Positions 51,571 through 62,823 of a DNA stretch of 64,000 nt are shown here, piece after piece (positions within the stretch are counted from its first letter, which is position 1; every line of letters starts with the position of its first letter). This stretch comes from Massilia aquatica (lineage in GTDB: Bacteria > Pseudomonadota > Gammaproteobacteria > Burkholderiales > Burkholderiaceae_D). A program made the translations under genes and the position numbers. The stretch lies in contig NZ_VVIW01000018.1 of NCBI RefSeq assembly GCF_011682045.1, forward strand, positions 62,001 through 126,000, in the 5' to 3' direction. Below the pieces are notes generated by a model. It ran no database searches. It worked only from the letters and a program-made list of their open reading frames with translations, and was not told the origin of the DNA.

Positions 51571-53778
51571 TTAGAAGTTGCCTTTGAACTGCATGCCCCA
51601 CAGACGCGGCTCGTTGGTGAAGCCGGTCAGGTTGTTGAAGTCGATGCCGCCGACAATGCGCTCGGTGCCGGTGATGTTGCGGCCGTACGCGGCCACTTCA
51701 TACTTGCCGCTGTCCCAGGTGTAGCCGACGCGCAGGCCGCCTTCCACCAGCGGCTTGCCGGTGAATTCCTTCGCTTCGTACAGGAAGAAATTGATCTTGC
51801 TGCGGTAGGCCCAGTCGGTGAACACGAACAGTTGGCCTTCGCCCAGCTCCATCGAGTAACGCGCGGTGGCGTTGAGGATCCATTTCGGCGCCTGCGGCAA
51901 CGGGTTGCCGTCGATGACGACGCGGCCGGCGGCGTTGAGCGGATCGGTAATGGTGCACTGCGCGCACTTGTTGACCGAAATGCTGCCATCGCGGATTTCA
52001 GTGAAGTTGTAGCTGCCGCCCGCCGACACCTTGAAGTTGGTGGTGACGAAACCTTCAAAGTCCAGCTCGGCGCCACGGCCGTTGGTCTTGGCCGCATTGA
52101 TCAGGCGGTTGACGTTCGAGTTGCCGCCGACTACGGTCAGCTGCTGGTTCTTGACCTGGTAGTCGTACACGCTCAAGGCCACGCGCGCGCGGCGGTTCCA
52201 CAGGTCGGCTTTCACGCCCGCTTCCACCGAGGTGATGGTTTCGGCGTCGGCCACGGTGATCGGTACCGCAGCCGAGGCCGCCGCGATACTCGGCGCACGG
52301 AAGCCGGTCGCCACGCGGGCGTACACGTTGACATCCTTGTTCAGCTTGTAGGTGCCGCTCAGGTCCCAGTTGGCCTTGTTGCTGCTCTCGCCCACCGAAC
52401 CAGGGCCGATCTGCGCCACGTTCCACGCCGTGACGGTGTTGAAATCCTTCTTGTCGCTGGTGTAGCGCAAGCCGCCGCGCACGTTGAAGGCATCGCTGAC
52501 CACGTAGTTGAGCGAGCCGAACGCCGCCCAGGCGGTGTTCTTCTGGTGGCTTACCAGGCGCGAGGTTTGCGCGCCGCTGGTGCTGTTGTAGTTGTCGGTC
52601 GAGCCAGTGGCGTCTTCGTTGAAGTAGTACAGGCCGGCCTGCCAGTTCATCGGGCCGCTGTTCTTCGATTCGACGCGCACTTCCTGGCTGTATTGCTTGA
52701 CGTCGCCGATGCCGCCGGCGGTTTCTACCTGGAACGGGATCACGCCCGGGCCGCTCGGCACGCCGCCGTCGATGTCGCCGCGGCTCAGGTAGTGGTCCAC
52801 GCCTTCGTAGCCGGTGATCGAGTACAGCTTGACCGCACCCAGGTCCCACGACAGGCGCACGTTGGCGCCGTTGGTGCGCAGGGCCTGGAAGTTCAGGCCG
52901 TTGTTGGCGATCTTGTCGGCGTCAAAACCGTCGACCAGTTCGTTCGTGCCTTTTTTGATGATATTCGCGCGGAACAAACGCGAGCTGCCCGTGGTCGAAC
53001 GCTGGTGCACATTGAACAGGGCATTGAAGGTCGTGTTCGGCTTGTACAGCACTTGCAGGCGTTCGGCGTGCTCGTTGTAGCCTTCGAGCGCGTCTTCCTG
53101 GCCGGTAAAGGTGTTGTCGACGAAGCCGTCGCGGTGCTGGCGCAGGGTCGAGAAGCGCGCCGCCCATTCTTTACTCAGCGGAATATTCACGGCGCCGTCG
53201 ACATTGACCGTGTTGTGGGTCGCAACGGAAGCGTTGTAGTAGCCGCCGAAGCTGTCGAGCTTCGGTTTTTCGGATTCGAACTTGACCACGCCAGCCGGGG
53301 TGTTGCGGCCGAACAGGGTGCCCTGCGGGCCGCGCAATACTTCCACGCCGGCCAGGTCGAAAATCGGGTAGCCCTTCAGGATCGGGTTCTCTTGCACCAC
53401 GTCGTCGTAGATCAGCGAAACCGGTTGCGAGGCGAAGGTGTTGAAGTCGGTGTTACCGTAGCCGCGGATGTAAAAGCGCGGGAAGGTGCGGCCGTTCGAC
53501 GATTCCACGTTCAGGCTCGGCACTTTGCCGGCCAGCACGCGAATGTCCTGTCCACCAGAAACGAGCACGTCGAGCTTTTCATCCTTGAGCAGGGTGACGG
53601 AGACCGGCACTTCCTTGATGTTCTCGGTACGGCGCTGCGCGGTCACGGTGACGGTTTGCAGTTCCGGCGCGGCCTGGGCCTGGGCCATGGCCGAGGCGAT
53701 CGGCAGCAGTGCCGTCAGGGCCAGCACGGCGCCGTGGGCGCCGATAACGCGCTTGTGCATCTTGGACATCTTGATCAT
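51571..53778 (-). CDS. TonB-dependent outer-membrane receptor
   Basis: A 735-residue receptor. Signal peptide (GAVLALTALLPIASAMAQAQ), TonB-box region ELQTVTVTAQRR, plug domain with IRGYGNTDFNTF and GVEVLRGPQGTLFGRNTPAG, then a 22-strand barrel ending in the aromatic WGMQFKGNF that signals the Bam complex. The plug type (PQGTLFGRN) is that of the iron-complex/sugar-uptake group with poorly defined substrates. AGGGAA lies 6 bases before the ATG at 53778. No TonB, ExbBD or substrate-utilisation genes are adjacent. Confidence 0.93.
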   Translation of the reverse strand: MIKMSKMHKRVIGAHGAVLALTALLPIASAMAQAQAAPELQTVTVTAQRRTENIKEVPVSVTLLKDEKLDVLVSGGQDIRVLAGKVPSLNVESSNGRTFPRFYIRGYGNTDFNTFASQPVSLIYDDVVQENPILKGYPIFDLAGVEVLRGPQGTLFGRNTPAGVVKFESEKPKLDSFGGYYNASVATHNTVNVDGAVNIPLSKEWAARFSTLRQHRDGFVDNTFTGQEDALEGYNEHAERLQVLYKPNTTFNALFNVHQRSTTGSSRLFRANIIKKGTNELVDGFDADKIANNGLNFQALRTNGANVRLSWDLGAVKLYSITGYEGVDHYLSRGDIDGGVPSGPGVIPFQVETAGGIGDVKQYSQEVRVESKNSGPMNWQAGLYYFNEDATGSTDNYNSTSGAQTSRLVSHQKNTAWAAFGSLNYVVSDAFNVRGGLRYTSDKKDFNTVTAWNVAQIGPGSVGESSNKANWDLSGTYKLNKDVNVYARVATGFRAPSIAAASAAVPITVADAETITSVEAGVKADLWNRRARVALSVYDYQVKNQQLTVVGGNSNVNRLINAAKTNGRGAELDFEGFVTTNFKVSAGGSYNFTEIRDGSISVNKCAQCTITDPLNAAGRVVIDGNPLPQAPKWILNATARYSMELGEGQLFVFTDWAYRSKINFFLYEAKEFTGKPLVEGGLRVGYTWDSGKYEVAAYGRNITGTERIVGGIDFNNLTGFTNEPRLWGMQFKGNF

Positions 53779-54122
53779 TCGAGTTCCCTGGAAAAAGTTG
53801 ATGAAGCGTACGACGAAGGTAATCCTGTCTCCTGCTTTTGCTCTTTTTCTGGACGTACTCGCATGCTGCCAAGGCGCGGCGATGGACGCCGTCGGCACCG
53901 CATCTTGTCGATGTCTGTGTTGCCGACTTTATAAAGCCGGTATTTTCTGCCATCACTGATGTGAATGGCAAGGACGTTCACGGTCCGCGTGATCTTAACG
54001 CAACATTTTTTGCAATAAACCACTGTTCGCCGGGTTCATTCTCTATCCGCGCACCAAGATTGTGCAGCGGGATCGTGGTGGCGATGCCCGGTAAATACCG
54101 GCAATCCGGCGCGCGTCGCGTG
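53779..54122. other. Intergenic region
   Basis: A 344-bp gap between the receptor gene start and the glycerate kinase stop (both minus). I see no gene, RNA or clear promoter element. An open minus-strand stretch reading LHNLGARIENEPGEQWF occurs here but has no start or context. Confidence 0.4.
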
Positions 54123-55406
54123 CTACCGATGCGCCGGCGCCTCCACCAGGATGGCGCGAAAATCGTTGACGTTGGTGCGCGTCGGCCCGGTGACGACCAG
54201 GTCGCCCAGCGCGTCGAAAAAGCCGTAGCCATCGTTGTCGCGCAACAGCGCCGCCGCATCGACGCCGGCCAGCGCGGCGCGCGCCAGCGAATCGGGAGCG
54301 AGCAGCGCGCCGGCGTTGTTCTCGCTGCCGTCGATGCCGTCGGTATCGCAGGCAATCGCATGCACGCCGGCCATGCCCTTGAGCGCGACGGCCAGCGCCA
54401 GCAGGAATTCGGCGTTGCGCCCGCCGCGCCCCTGACCGCGCACGGTGACGGTAGTTTCGCCGCCCGACAAAATCACGCACGGCGCGGCCAGCGGCTGCCC
54501 GTAGCCCGCTACCTGCCGCGCAATGCCGGCGTGGACAATCGCCACTTCGCGCGCCTCGCCCTCCATGCACCCGCTCAGGATCAGCGGCGTGTAGCCTGCC
54601 GTGCGCGCCGCCTCGGCGGCGGCATCGAGCGCCTGCTGGGCGCTGGCGATGACCACCGCCCGGTTGCCGCGCAGGCGCACATCATCCAACGCCGGTGCGG
54701 CCAGCGTGGCATCGTCCAGCACCGCGCGCACCGCCGGCGGCACCGCGATGCCGTACTTTGCGAGCAGCGCCAGCGCATCGGCCGCGCAACTGCCATCGGG
54801 GATGGTCGGCCCGGACGCCACCACCGCCGGATCGTCGCCCGGCACATCCGACACCACCAGCGTAATCACTCGCGCCGGATGGCAGGCCAGCGCCAGGCGA
54901 GCGCCCTTGATCGCGGACAGATGCCGGCGTACGCAATTGATCTCGCCGATCGGCGCGCCGCTGGCCAGCAGGCGGCGCGTCAGTTCGCGTTTGTCGTCCA
55001 GCGTGATGCCGGGCGCCGGCAGCGACAGCAGCGCCGAACCGCCGCCCGACATCAGGCATAGCACCAGGTCGTCCTCGTTCAGGCCGCGCACCAGCGCCAG
55101 CATGCGCTGCGCCGCCGTGGTGCTGGCCTGGTCCGGCACCGGATGGCCCGCTTCGATCACCTCGATCTGGCGGGTCGGCGCGCCATGGCCGTAGCGCGTG
55201 ACCACCAGGCCATTGATCTCGCCCTCCCAGTGCTGCTCCACCGCCTGCGCCATGCGCGCGGCCGCCTTGCCGGCGCCGATGACGATGGTGCGTCCTTTGG
55301 GCGGCTCGGGCAGGTGCCGCGCCAGCACCGCCAGCGGGTCGACTGCGGCCAGCGCACTGTGGAACATATGCATAAGTAGAGCGTGCGGCGCGCTTGCTGG
55401 GTTCAT
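54123..55406 (-). CDS. Glycerate 2-kinase (MOFRL family)
   Basis: A 427-residue glycerate kinase (GckA/TtuD type) that phosphorylates D-glycerate to 2-phosphoglycerate. RTIVIGAGKAAARMAQAVE and LCLMSGGGSALLSLP lie in the N-terminal domain, and the C-terminal MOFRL domain has GGRNAEFLLALAVAL and CDTDGIDGSENNAGA. The ATG at 55406 follows GAGGA by 6 bases; the frame stays open far upstream only because it shadows the opposite gene. It links glyoxylate/serine or tartronate metabolism to glycolysis. Confidence 0.93.
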   Translation of the reverse strand: MNPASAPHALLMHMFHSALAAVDPLAVLARHLPEPPKGRTIVIGAGKAAARMAQAVEQHWEGEINGLVVTRYGHGAPTRQIEVIEAGHPVPDQASTTAAQRMLALVRGLNEDDLVLCLMSGGGSALLSLPAPGITLDDKRELTRRLLASGAPIGEINCVRRHLSAIKGARLALACHPARVITLVVSDVPGDDPAVVASGPTIPDGSCAADALALLAKYGIAVPPAVRAVLDDATLAAPALDDVRLRGNRAVVIASAQQALDAAAEAARTAGYTPLILSGCMEGEAREVAIVHAGIARQVAGYGQPLAAPCVILSGGETTVTVRGQGRGGRNAEFLLALAVALKGMAGVHAIACDTDGIDGSENNAGALLAPDSLARAALAGVDAAALLRDNDGYGFFDALGDLVVTGPTRTNVNDFRAILVEAPAHR

Positions 55407-55511
55407 CCCGGTCCTCGGTAAAATGGGTCGTAGCGCCAGCGCAAAAGAGCTATCCTTTTTCGCGCCGGCCGGCCTATGATACTGACACAAAAATACCCTC
55501 CAGGAGCGTTC

Positions 55512-57644
<2,133 letters not shown>

Positions 57645-57725
57645 GCGGCCGGCCGGCGATGGGAACGGAAGCGGGGGTAAAAGCGGGGAATTTTGCGGGA
57701 ATTTTCACTTTTTTCGCAAAAACCC

Positions 57726-57754
57726 TTGCGCACTTTCCGATCTCTGGCTATGAT
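57726..57754 (+). promoter_or_regulatory. Sigma-70 promoter of the tRNA pair
   Basis: TTGCGC, 17 bases, TATGAT. Transcription would begin about 55 bases before tRNA-Val. It is the only good promoter between the oligopeptidase stop and the tRNAs. Confidence 0.6.
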
Positions 57755-57816
57755 TCGTGCCTCTTCAGACGTGGTGACAAACGTCGGATGCAGTCTCTGA
57801 GGTAAGCGAAGTTTTC

Positions 57817-57892
57817 GGGTGCTTAGCTCAGTTGGTAGAGCAGCGCCCTTACAAGGCGCGGGTCGGGAGTTCGAGCCTCTCAGCACCCACCA
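57817..57892 (+). tRNA. tRNA-Val (TAC)
   Basis: 76 bases with encoded CCA. The acceptor stem GGGTGCT pairs with AGCACCC; D-loop AGCTCAGTTGGTAGAGC; anticodon stem-loop CGCCC-TTACAAG-GCG with anticodon TAC; T-loop GTTCGAGCC. First gene of a two-tRNA unit. Confidence 0.97.
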
Positions 57893-57940
57893 CCATCAGA
57901 GACGGTGCATCATGATCAGCAGTACCGATCAGAGTAACAC

Positions 57941-58017
57941 GGAGTGGTAGTTCAGTTGGTTAGAATACCGGCCTGTCACGTCGGGGGTCGCGGGTTCGAG
58001 TCCCGTCCGCTCCGCCA
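57941..58017 (+). tRNA. tRNA-Asp (GTC)
   Basis: 77 bases with encoded CCA. The acceptor stem GGAGTGG pairs with CCGCTCC (one G-T pair); the anticodon loop CTGTCAC carries GTC; T-loop GTTCGAGTC. It lies 48 bp after tRNA-Val and is followed by a terminator. Confidence 0.97.
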
Positions 58018-58028
58018 GCATCAAGAAA

Positions 58029-58053
58029 GGGCCCGATTCGTCGGGCCCTTTTT
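58029..58053 (+). terminator. Terminator of the tRNA operon
   Basis: GGGCCCGA (58029-58036) pairs with TCGGGCCC (58041-58048) around a stable TTCG loop, followed by T5. It directly follows tRNA-Asp. Confidence 0.95.
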
Positions 58054-58065
58054 CTATTCCCCTTT

Positions 58066-59181
58066 TTGTTTTGTCTCTCTGTCCCCGGAACCGCCTTGGC
58101 CCACGCCTACGTCACGTTTCGCCGCCGCCTCGCCATCCACGCGTTCCGGCGCTTTGGCGCCAGCCTGAAAAGCTCGGCCGAGATCATGCTGCTGGTGTTC
58201 GCCCAGGTGGTCATCGGCCTGTTCGCGCTGGTCGCCCTGCCCCCCATGTACGCCGCCTCGCAAGCACCCCTGCACGCCATCGGCCTGCTCACCGCGCACG
58301 GCCTGGCGATGGCGCTGCCGGCGCTCCTGCTGCGCAAGCGCGTGCTGCCGCTCGACGTGGTGTACTGGCTGCGCCGCCTGCCGGTGCCGCCGTCCACCCG
58401 ACTGGCGGCCGATGCGCTGGTGGCGGCCATGATGGTCGGGCCGCTGGCGCTGCTGTACGCGGTCTCGGCGACGGTCTGGGTGGTCCAGCGGCCCGACTGG
58501 CTGCTGCCCGTGCGCGGCGTGCTTGGCACGCTGTTCTCGCTGCTGCTCACCTACGCCTGCACCATCGCCATGCTGTCGCTGCGCATGCGCCGCGCCCCGG
58601 CCAGTGCGCGCTGGCAGCGCCGCCTGGCGCCGCCGCCGGTGCGCTATGCGGCGCATCAATGGCGCTGGCGCGTGCTGATGCTGTGGCATCGCCTGTTCTG
58701 GCTGCCCTTCTGGCGCAACGAGAACATGGTGGGGCGCCAGCAAAGCCTGATGCTGGCGGCGGCCGTGGGCGCGGCGCTGCCATGGATGCAGGCGCCGCCC
58801 GGCGTCGCGCGCGCGGTGCTGGCGCTGGTCACCAGCGCGCTGATGGTGCTGCTCACCGACCGGGGCGACAAGGCCGTGCGCGAGCAGATTGCCGCGCTGC
58901 GCCCTGTCATGGCGGCCTGGCCGCTGCACGCGCGTTCAGTGCAACTGGCGGCGCGCGCGTTTGCGCTGCTGCCCGCGCTGCTGGTGCTGGCGATCGTGTT
59001 CGGCGGTGGCCTGGTGCATGGTCTGTGGGCGCGTCCGGCCGGGCGCGCGTATCTGGTCCTGGGATGCGTGGCGCAGGTGCTGCTGGTGGCAATTCCGCGC
59101 TTTACGCCGCGCGCGCGGGTGGGCCTGGTGGTAGTGCAGATTCTGGTATTGACGGCGGTGGGGAGCGAACTATGGCAGTAG
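58066..59181 (+). CDS. ABC exporter permease-like membrane protein
   Basis: A protein of about 360-371 residues with roughly eight hydrophobic helices, starting near residue 38 (IMLLVFAQVVIGLFALVALP). No ATG fits the N-terminus: candidate starts are TTG at 58066 or 58096, neither strongly supported, so the N-terminus is uncertain. The last 10 bases overlap the ABC ATPase start at 59172, which identifies it as the membrane partner of an ABC-2-like exporter. I do not recognise a substrate family. Confidence 0.7.
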   Translation: MFCLSVPGTALAHAYVTFRRRLAIHAFRRFGASLKSSAEIMLLVFAQVVIGLFALVALPPMYAASQAPLHAIGLLTAHGLAMALPALLLRKRVLPLDVVYWLRRLPVPPSTRLAADALVAAMMVGPLALLYAVSATVWVVQRPDWLLPVRGVLGTLFSLLLTYACTIAMLSLRMRRAPASARWQRRLAPPPVRYAAHQWRWRVLMLWHRLFWLPFWRNENMVGRQQSLMLAAAVGAALPWMQAPPGVARAVLALVTSALMVLLTDRGDKAVREQIAALRPVMAAWPLHARSVQLAARAFALLPALLVLAIVFGGGLVHGLWARPAGRAYLVLGCVAQVLLVAIPRFTPRARVGLVVVQILVLTAVGSELWQ

Positions 59182-59807
59182 AACAGAAGGACGGTCCGGT
59201 GCTGCATATCCGGGGCTTGCATTTTCATTTCGATACGCGCCCGGTGTTCGTCGATTTTGAGGCGGACATCGACGCCGGCATCACCTGGCTGCGCGGCGCC
59301 AACGGCATGGGTAAGACCACCTTGCTCAAGCTGGCGGCCGGCGCGCTCACGCCCAATCGCGGCTCGATCGCGTTAGGCGGCGTCGATTGCGCGGCGCAGC
59401 CGCTGGCCTACCGGCTGGCGGCGTTTTACTGCGGCGGCGACCTGCCCGATTTACCATGGCTGACGGTGCAGGAATTGCTCTACCTGCACCTGGCGCTGTA
59501 TCCGGACGCCGAGGCGCGCCTGGTCGAACGCCAGCTCGAGGCTTTCGGGGTAACCGGAACCCTGGGGCAGGCGCTGTCGACCCTGTCGCTGGGGCAGCAC
59601 AAGAAGGTGCAGTTGTCGCTGGCCCTGGCGCTGCCGGTGCGTTTGCTGCTGCTCGACGAGCCATTCAACGGGCTCGATGCGGCCGCCGTGGAATACCTGC
59701 GCGGGCAGCTGGAGAAACTGGGGGCAAGACGGGATGTGTGCGTGCTGCTGACCAGTCACCTGGAGCCGCTGGTGACGGTCAGGCGCATGCTGGACCTGGA
59801 TCGCTGA
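59172..59807 (+). CDS. ABC transporter ATP-binding protein
   Basis: A 211-residue single-domain ABC ATPase. Walker A is GANGMGKTTLL, the signature LSLGQHKKVQLSLA, Walker B LLLLDEPFNGLD, and the H-loop LTSHLEP. The short length and loop style resemble CcmA-like and ABC-2 exporter ATPases. The ATG at 59172 overlaps the permease gene by 10 bases and has GAGCG upstream. Together they would form a homodimeric ATPase with the permease encoded before it. Confidence 0.9.
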   Translation: MAVEQKDGPVLHIRGLHFHFDTRPVFVDFEADIDAGITWLRGANGMGKTTLLKLAAGALTPNRGSIALGGVDCAAQPLAYRLAAFYCGGDLPDLPWLTVQELLYLHLALYPDAEARLVERQLEAFGVTGTLGQALSTLSLGQHKKVQLSLALALPVRLLLLDEPFNGLDAAAVEYLRGQLEKLGARRDVCVLLTSHLEPLVTVRRMLDLDR

Positions 59808-59814
59808 CGCCAGC

Positions 59815-60987
59815 TTACGCGCACTGCCTGGCCACCTGCCCCACCGCCTGCCCCGCCTCGACGCGGTTGCGTCCCGCGCTCTTGGCCGCGTACAGCGCGT
59901 GATCGGCGCGCGCCAGCGCGGCGTTGATATGCTCGCCCGGCTCGACCGCCACCACGCCGATACTGACCGTCATCGCATACGCATCTTCCAGGCCGGGCAG
60001 GCGCGCGCCCTGCACCGCCAGGCGCAGGCGTTCGGCGGCATGCAAGGCGCCCGCCAGGCCGGTCCCCGGCATCACCAGCGCGAATTCCTCACCGCCGAGC
60101 CGGCCCATGATGTCATGCTCGCGCAGGCTGGCCTGCGCCGTGGCGCTGAACACGCACAGCGCCTGGTCGCCGGAGGCGTGGCCGAAGCGGTCGTTCAGGC
60201 TCTTGAAGTGATCCAGGTCGAGCATCATCAGCGACACCGGGCTGCGCAGGCGCGCGGCGAGCAGGCGCGCGCTGTCGGTGCGCTCGAAAAACGCGCGCCG
60301 GTTGACCAGCCCCGTGAGGCTGTCGATGGTCGCCAGCAGCGCCATGGCGCGGTCATCCTTCTCCTTGCACAGCAGCAGAAAGCCGAAGCCGTTCACGATC
60401 ATCAGGAGGTAGCCGGCGAGGTAGGCGACGCTTTGCACCACGCCCGGCGCACCGCTGACCACGCCCAGGCTGGTGTGGCTGAAGCAGGCGCGCAGCGCCA
60501 TCGCTGTCGCGAACACCAGGTTGTTCACGCCGATGATGCGCTGCAGGGCCGACGCCGGGCGCCCGGGACGCAGCAGCGCGGCCGCCATGGCGCCGCTGAA
60601 CAGGGCGATCATCAGCGACAGCATCACGCCCATGTCGCGCGCGCTGGCGCCGGCCAGCGGCGCTGCGTAATACAGCAGCAGGCACAGCGCGGTCAGCGGA
60701 TAGAGCATGCGGCGCCAGCGCTGGTAGCCGAAAAACGCGCAGTACGCGGCCGCTTCGAGCGTGATGCCCAGCACCAGCACCGAGGCCGTGGCAACGCTCA
60801 TCCACAGCGGCACGCCGGCGCTCTGGAGGTAGGCCAGCAGACTGGCGATGCCCTGCACCAGCTTGGCCCATTTTCACATGCGCATGGCCGGATTGACAGC
60901 GCCGGAACGCGCATAACCCGCCATCAGCATGGCGAAGGCAATATTGCCCACGGCCAGTACCAACATGAAGGTCTTGATATCGATCAC
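59815..60987 (-). pseudogene. Membrane-bound diguanylate cyclase (GGDEF), split by an in-frame TGA
   Basis: The C-terminal 160 residues form a GGDEF domain with active-site GRLGGEEFALV and an early SLTGLVNRRAFFE. The N-terminal half has several membrane helices. In the same frame upstream, GTG at 60987 (AGGA before it) starts IDIKTFMLVLAVGNIAFAML, and the reading GYARSGAVNPAMRM meets TGA at 60874-60876 before KWAKLVQGIASLL continues. A tryptophan codon (TGG) is expected there in relatives. Either the gene is inactivated, or translation restarts at the GTG at 60858 and makes a protein lacking the first helix. Confidence 0.75.
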
Positions 60988-61225
60988 TGCGCATTCCTAG
61001 TGGATAAAACACGGCCGCTCCACGACGCAGGCAATTGGCCGGGCGCCGGGATGCAGGTTGAATAATTAAATGTTAATGAGTGTTACCTTGCGGCATCATA
61101 ATACACGACTTATCGACTTCGTACTTACTGTGGCAAAATTATGCTAAACGTGCCGACGTGCCGCACACGGCAGTTGCATGGCGCATAATCGAGCTCGTGC
61201 GTGAAATTCCCCCTCTGGAGTTACT

Positions 61226-61708
61226 TTGATCTTTGGTTTTTTGAAATCGCCGCCGCTGTCGCCCCGCCTGCACCGCCTCAAGAGTTCGGTCCTGTTCAAT
61301 TCACTGACCCCGCTCGAGCTGAAAATTGTCGATGGCCTGATGCACGAGCGCCGCTACCTGCTCGACGAAATCGTGTTCGACCAGGGCGAGGAAGGCCAGG
61401 CCCTGTACCTGGTCACATCGGGCAAGGTGGCCATCAGCCGCGCCCAGGGCAGCGCTTTCATGGTGGTGTCCGAACTCGGTCCGGGCAGCGTGTTCGGCGA
61501 CATGGCGCTGCTGGACGATTCGCCGCGCACCGCGCAGGCGCGCGCGATGGAAAACTGCGAGCTGGCGGTGTTCTTCCGCGCCGATTTCCTGGGCTTGATG
61601 GAAACCGACGCCGTGATCGGCTATAAAATTTCGCTGACCCTGGCGCGCCTGGTCGGCCAGCGCCTGCGCGACTGGATGGGCGGCAGCCCGCAGGTGGAAG
61701 CCTTATGA
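61226..61708 (+). CDS. Cyclic nucleotide-binding domain protein
   Basis: A 160-residue protein consisting mainly of a CRP-like cyclic nucleotide-binding beta-roll (residues 20-140). LVTSGKVAIS and the phosphate-binding-cassette region PGSVFGDMALLDDSPRTAQARA are clear; the cassette has the R-T-A pattern of cNMP binders. There is no helix-turn-helix, so it is not a CRP-type regulator. The start is a TTG at 61226 with GGAG 5 bases upstream. Its stop overlaps the PerM-like gene as ATGA, so it may sense a nucleotide to control that permease. Confidence 0.8.
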   Translation: MIFGFLKSPPLSPRLHRLKSSVLFNSLTPLELKIVDGLMHERRYLLDEIVFDQGEEGQALYLVTSGKVAISRAQGSAFMVVSELGPGSVFGDMALLDDSPRTAQARAMENCELAVFFRADFLGLMETDAVIGYKISLTLARLVGQRLRDWMGGSPQVEAL

Positions 61709-62823
61709 CGTCGCGCGAGCGCGCCGGGCCCGTGGTCTGGTGCGGCATCATCGCCGTTACCTGCCTGCTCCTGATCCTGCTCGAGCACATGCTGTGGCTG
61801 GCCATTCCGTTCATCTTCGGCACCGTCCTTTACTACATCCTGCTCGCCCCGATGCAGCGCCTGATCCGCGCCGGCGTCGGCCAGGACCTGGCGGCGCTGA
61901 CCGTCGGCGGTGGCTTCGTGGCAGCCATCTCGCTGGTGCTGGTGCTGGTGTTTTCGTACGTAGCCGTGCCGGAAGAATCGTGGCAGGCGCTGCTCGGGCA
62001 TTACCTGGAAGGCGGCGTGACCTTCGTGCGCAACACCATGCAGCTGCTCGAGCAAAAATTCCCGGTGCTCGAACAGATGAAGCTCACGCGCGTGGTGAAC
62101 CGGCGCTTCAAGTCCTTCACCGACAACTTCGCGCAGCAGCACCTGGCCGGGCTGCTGGTGGCGATCGCCGGCTGGCTGCCATCGCTGCTGCTGGCGCCCT
62201 TCCTGACCTTCTTCTTCCTGCGCGACGGCGCCAGCTTCAAGCGCTTCCTGGCGCGCGCGGTGCCGAATGCGTTTTTCGAAAAGACCCTGTTCCTGCTGCA
62301 CGAAGTCGACCAGACCGCGCGCCGCTATTTCCAGGGCCTGATCAAGCTGACCGTGATCGACACCATCATGCTGGCGCTCGGGCTGTGGCTGATCGGCGTA
62401 TCCTCGCCGCTGGCGCTGGCGCTGATCTCGGCGATCCTGGCCTGGGTGCCCTTCGTCGGCTCCGTGGTCGGTTGTATTTTAGTGGTGGTGGTGGCCGCGA
62501 CCGACGCCCCGAGTAATCCGGTGATCGGCTACGGCGCCATCGGCGTGTTCGTGGCGGTGCGCCTGCTCGACGACTTCATCTTCATGCCGCTCACCCTCGG
62601 GCGCAGCCTGCAGATCCATCCGCTCATGACGGTGCTGATGATCTTCGTGGGCGGCTCGCTGGCCGGCGTCGCCGGGCTGATGCTGGTGCTGCCGATCCTC
62701 GGCGTGGTAATGGTGGTGGGCGAAACGCTCGGCTGCCTGGTGACCAATGCGCGCCTGCGCGCGCGTCACCGCAACGCCATGGCGCTGCGGGTCAGGCAGG
62801 CCAGCGTGGGGCTGGCTAAGTAG
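61705..62823 (+). CDS. AI-2E/PerM-family transporter
   Basis: A 372-residue membrane protein of the TqsA/PerM (AI-2E) family with about eight helices. The conserved region FLTFFFLRDGASFKRFLARA and the P-x-VGS motif in LAWVPFVGSVVGCIL are present. Members export small signals or move ions; the role of this one is unknown. It is translationally coupled to the preceding cyclic-nucleotide-binding gene by an ATGA overlap, and its 3' end overlaps the convergent GGDEF/EAL gene by 8 bp. Confidence 0.85.
   Translation: MTSRERAGPVVWCGIIAVTCLLLILLEHMLWLAIPFIFGTVLYYILLAPMQRLIRAGVGQDLAALTVGGGFVAAISLVLVLVFSYVAVPEESWQALLGHYLEGGVTFVRNTMQLLEQKFPVLEQMKLTRVVNRRFKSFTDNFAQQHLAGLLVAIAGWLPSLLLAPFLTFFFLRDGASFKRFLARAVPNAFFEKTLFLLHEVDQTARRYFQGLIKLTVIDTIMLALGLWLIGVSSPLALALISAILAWVPFVGSVVGCILVVVVAATDAPSNPVIGYGAIGVFVAVRLLDDFIFMPLTLGRSLQIHPLMTVLMIFVGGSLAGVAGLMLVLPILGVVMVVGETLGCLVTNARLRARHRNAMALRVRQASVGLAK

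Noticed and set aside
53978-54361. Minus-strand open frame across the glycerate kinase 3' end.
   Set aside because: Most of it shadows the kinase in another frame and the unique tail has no start.
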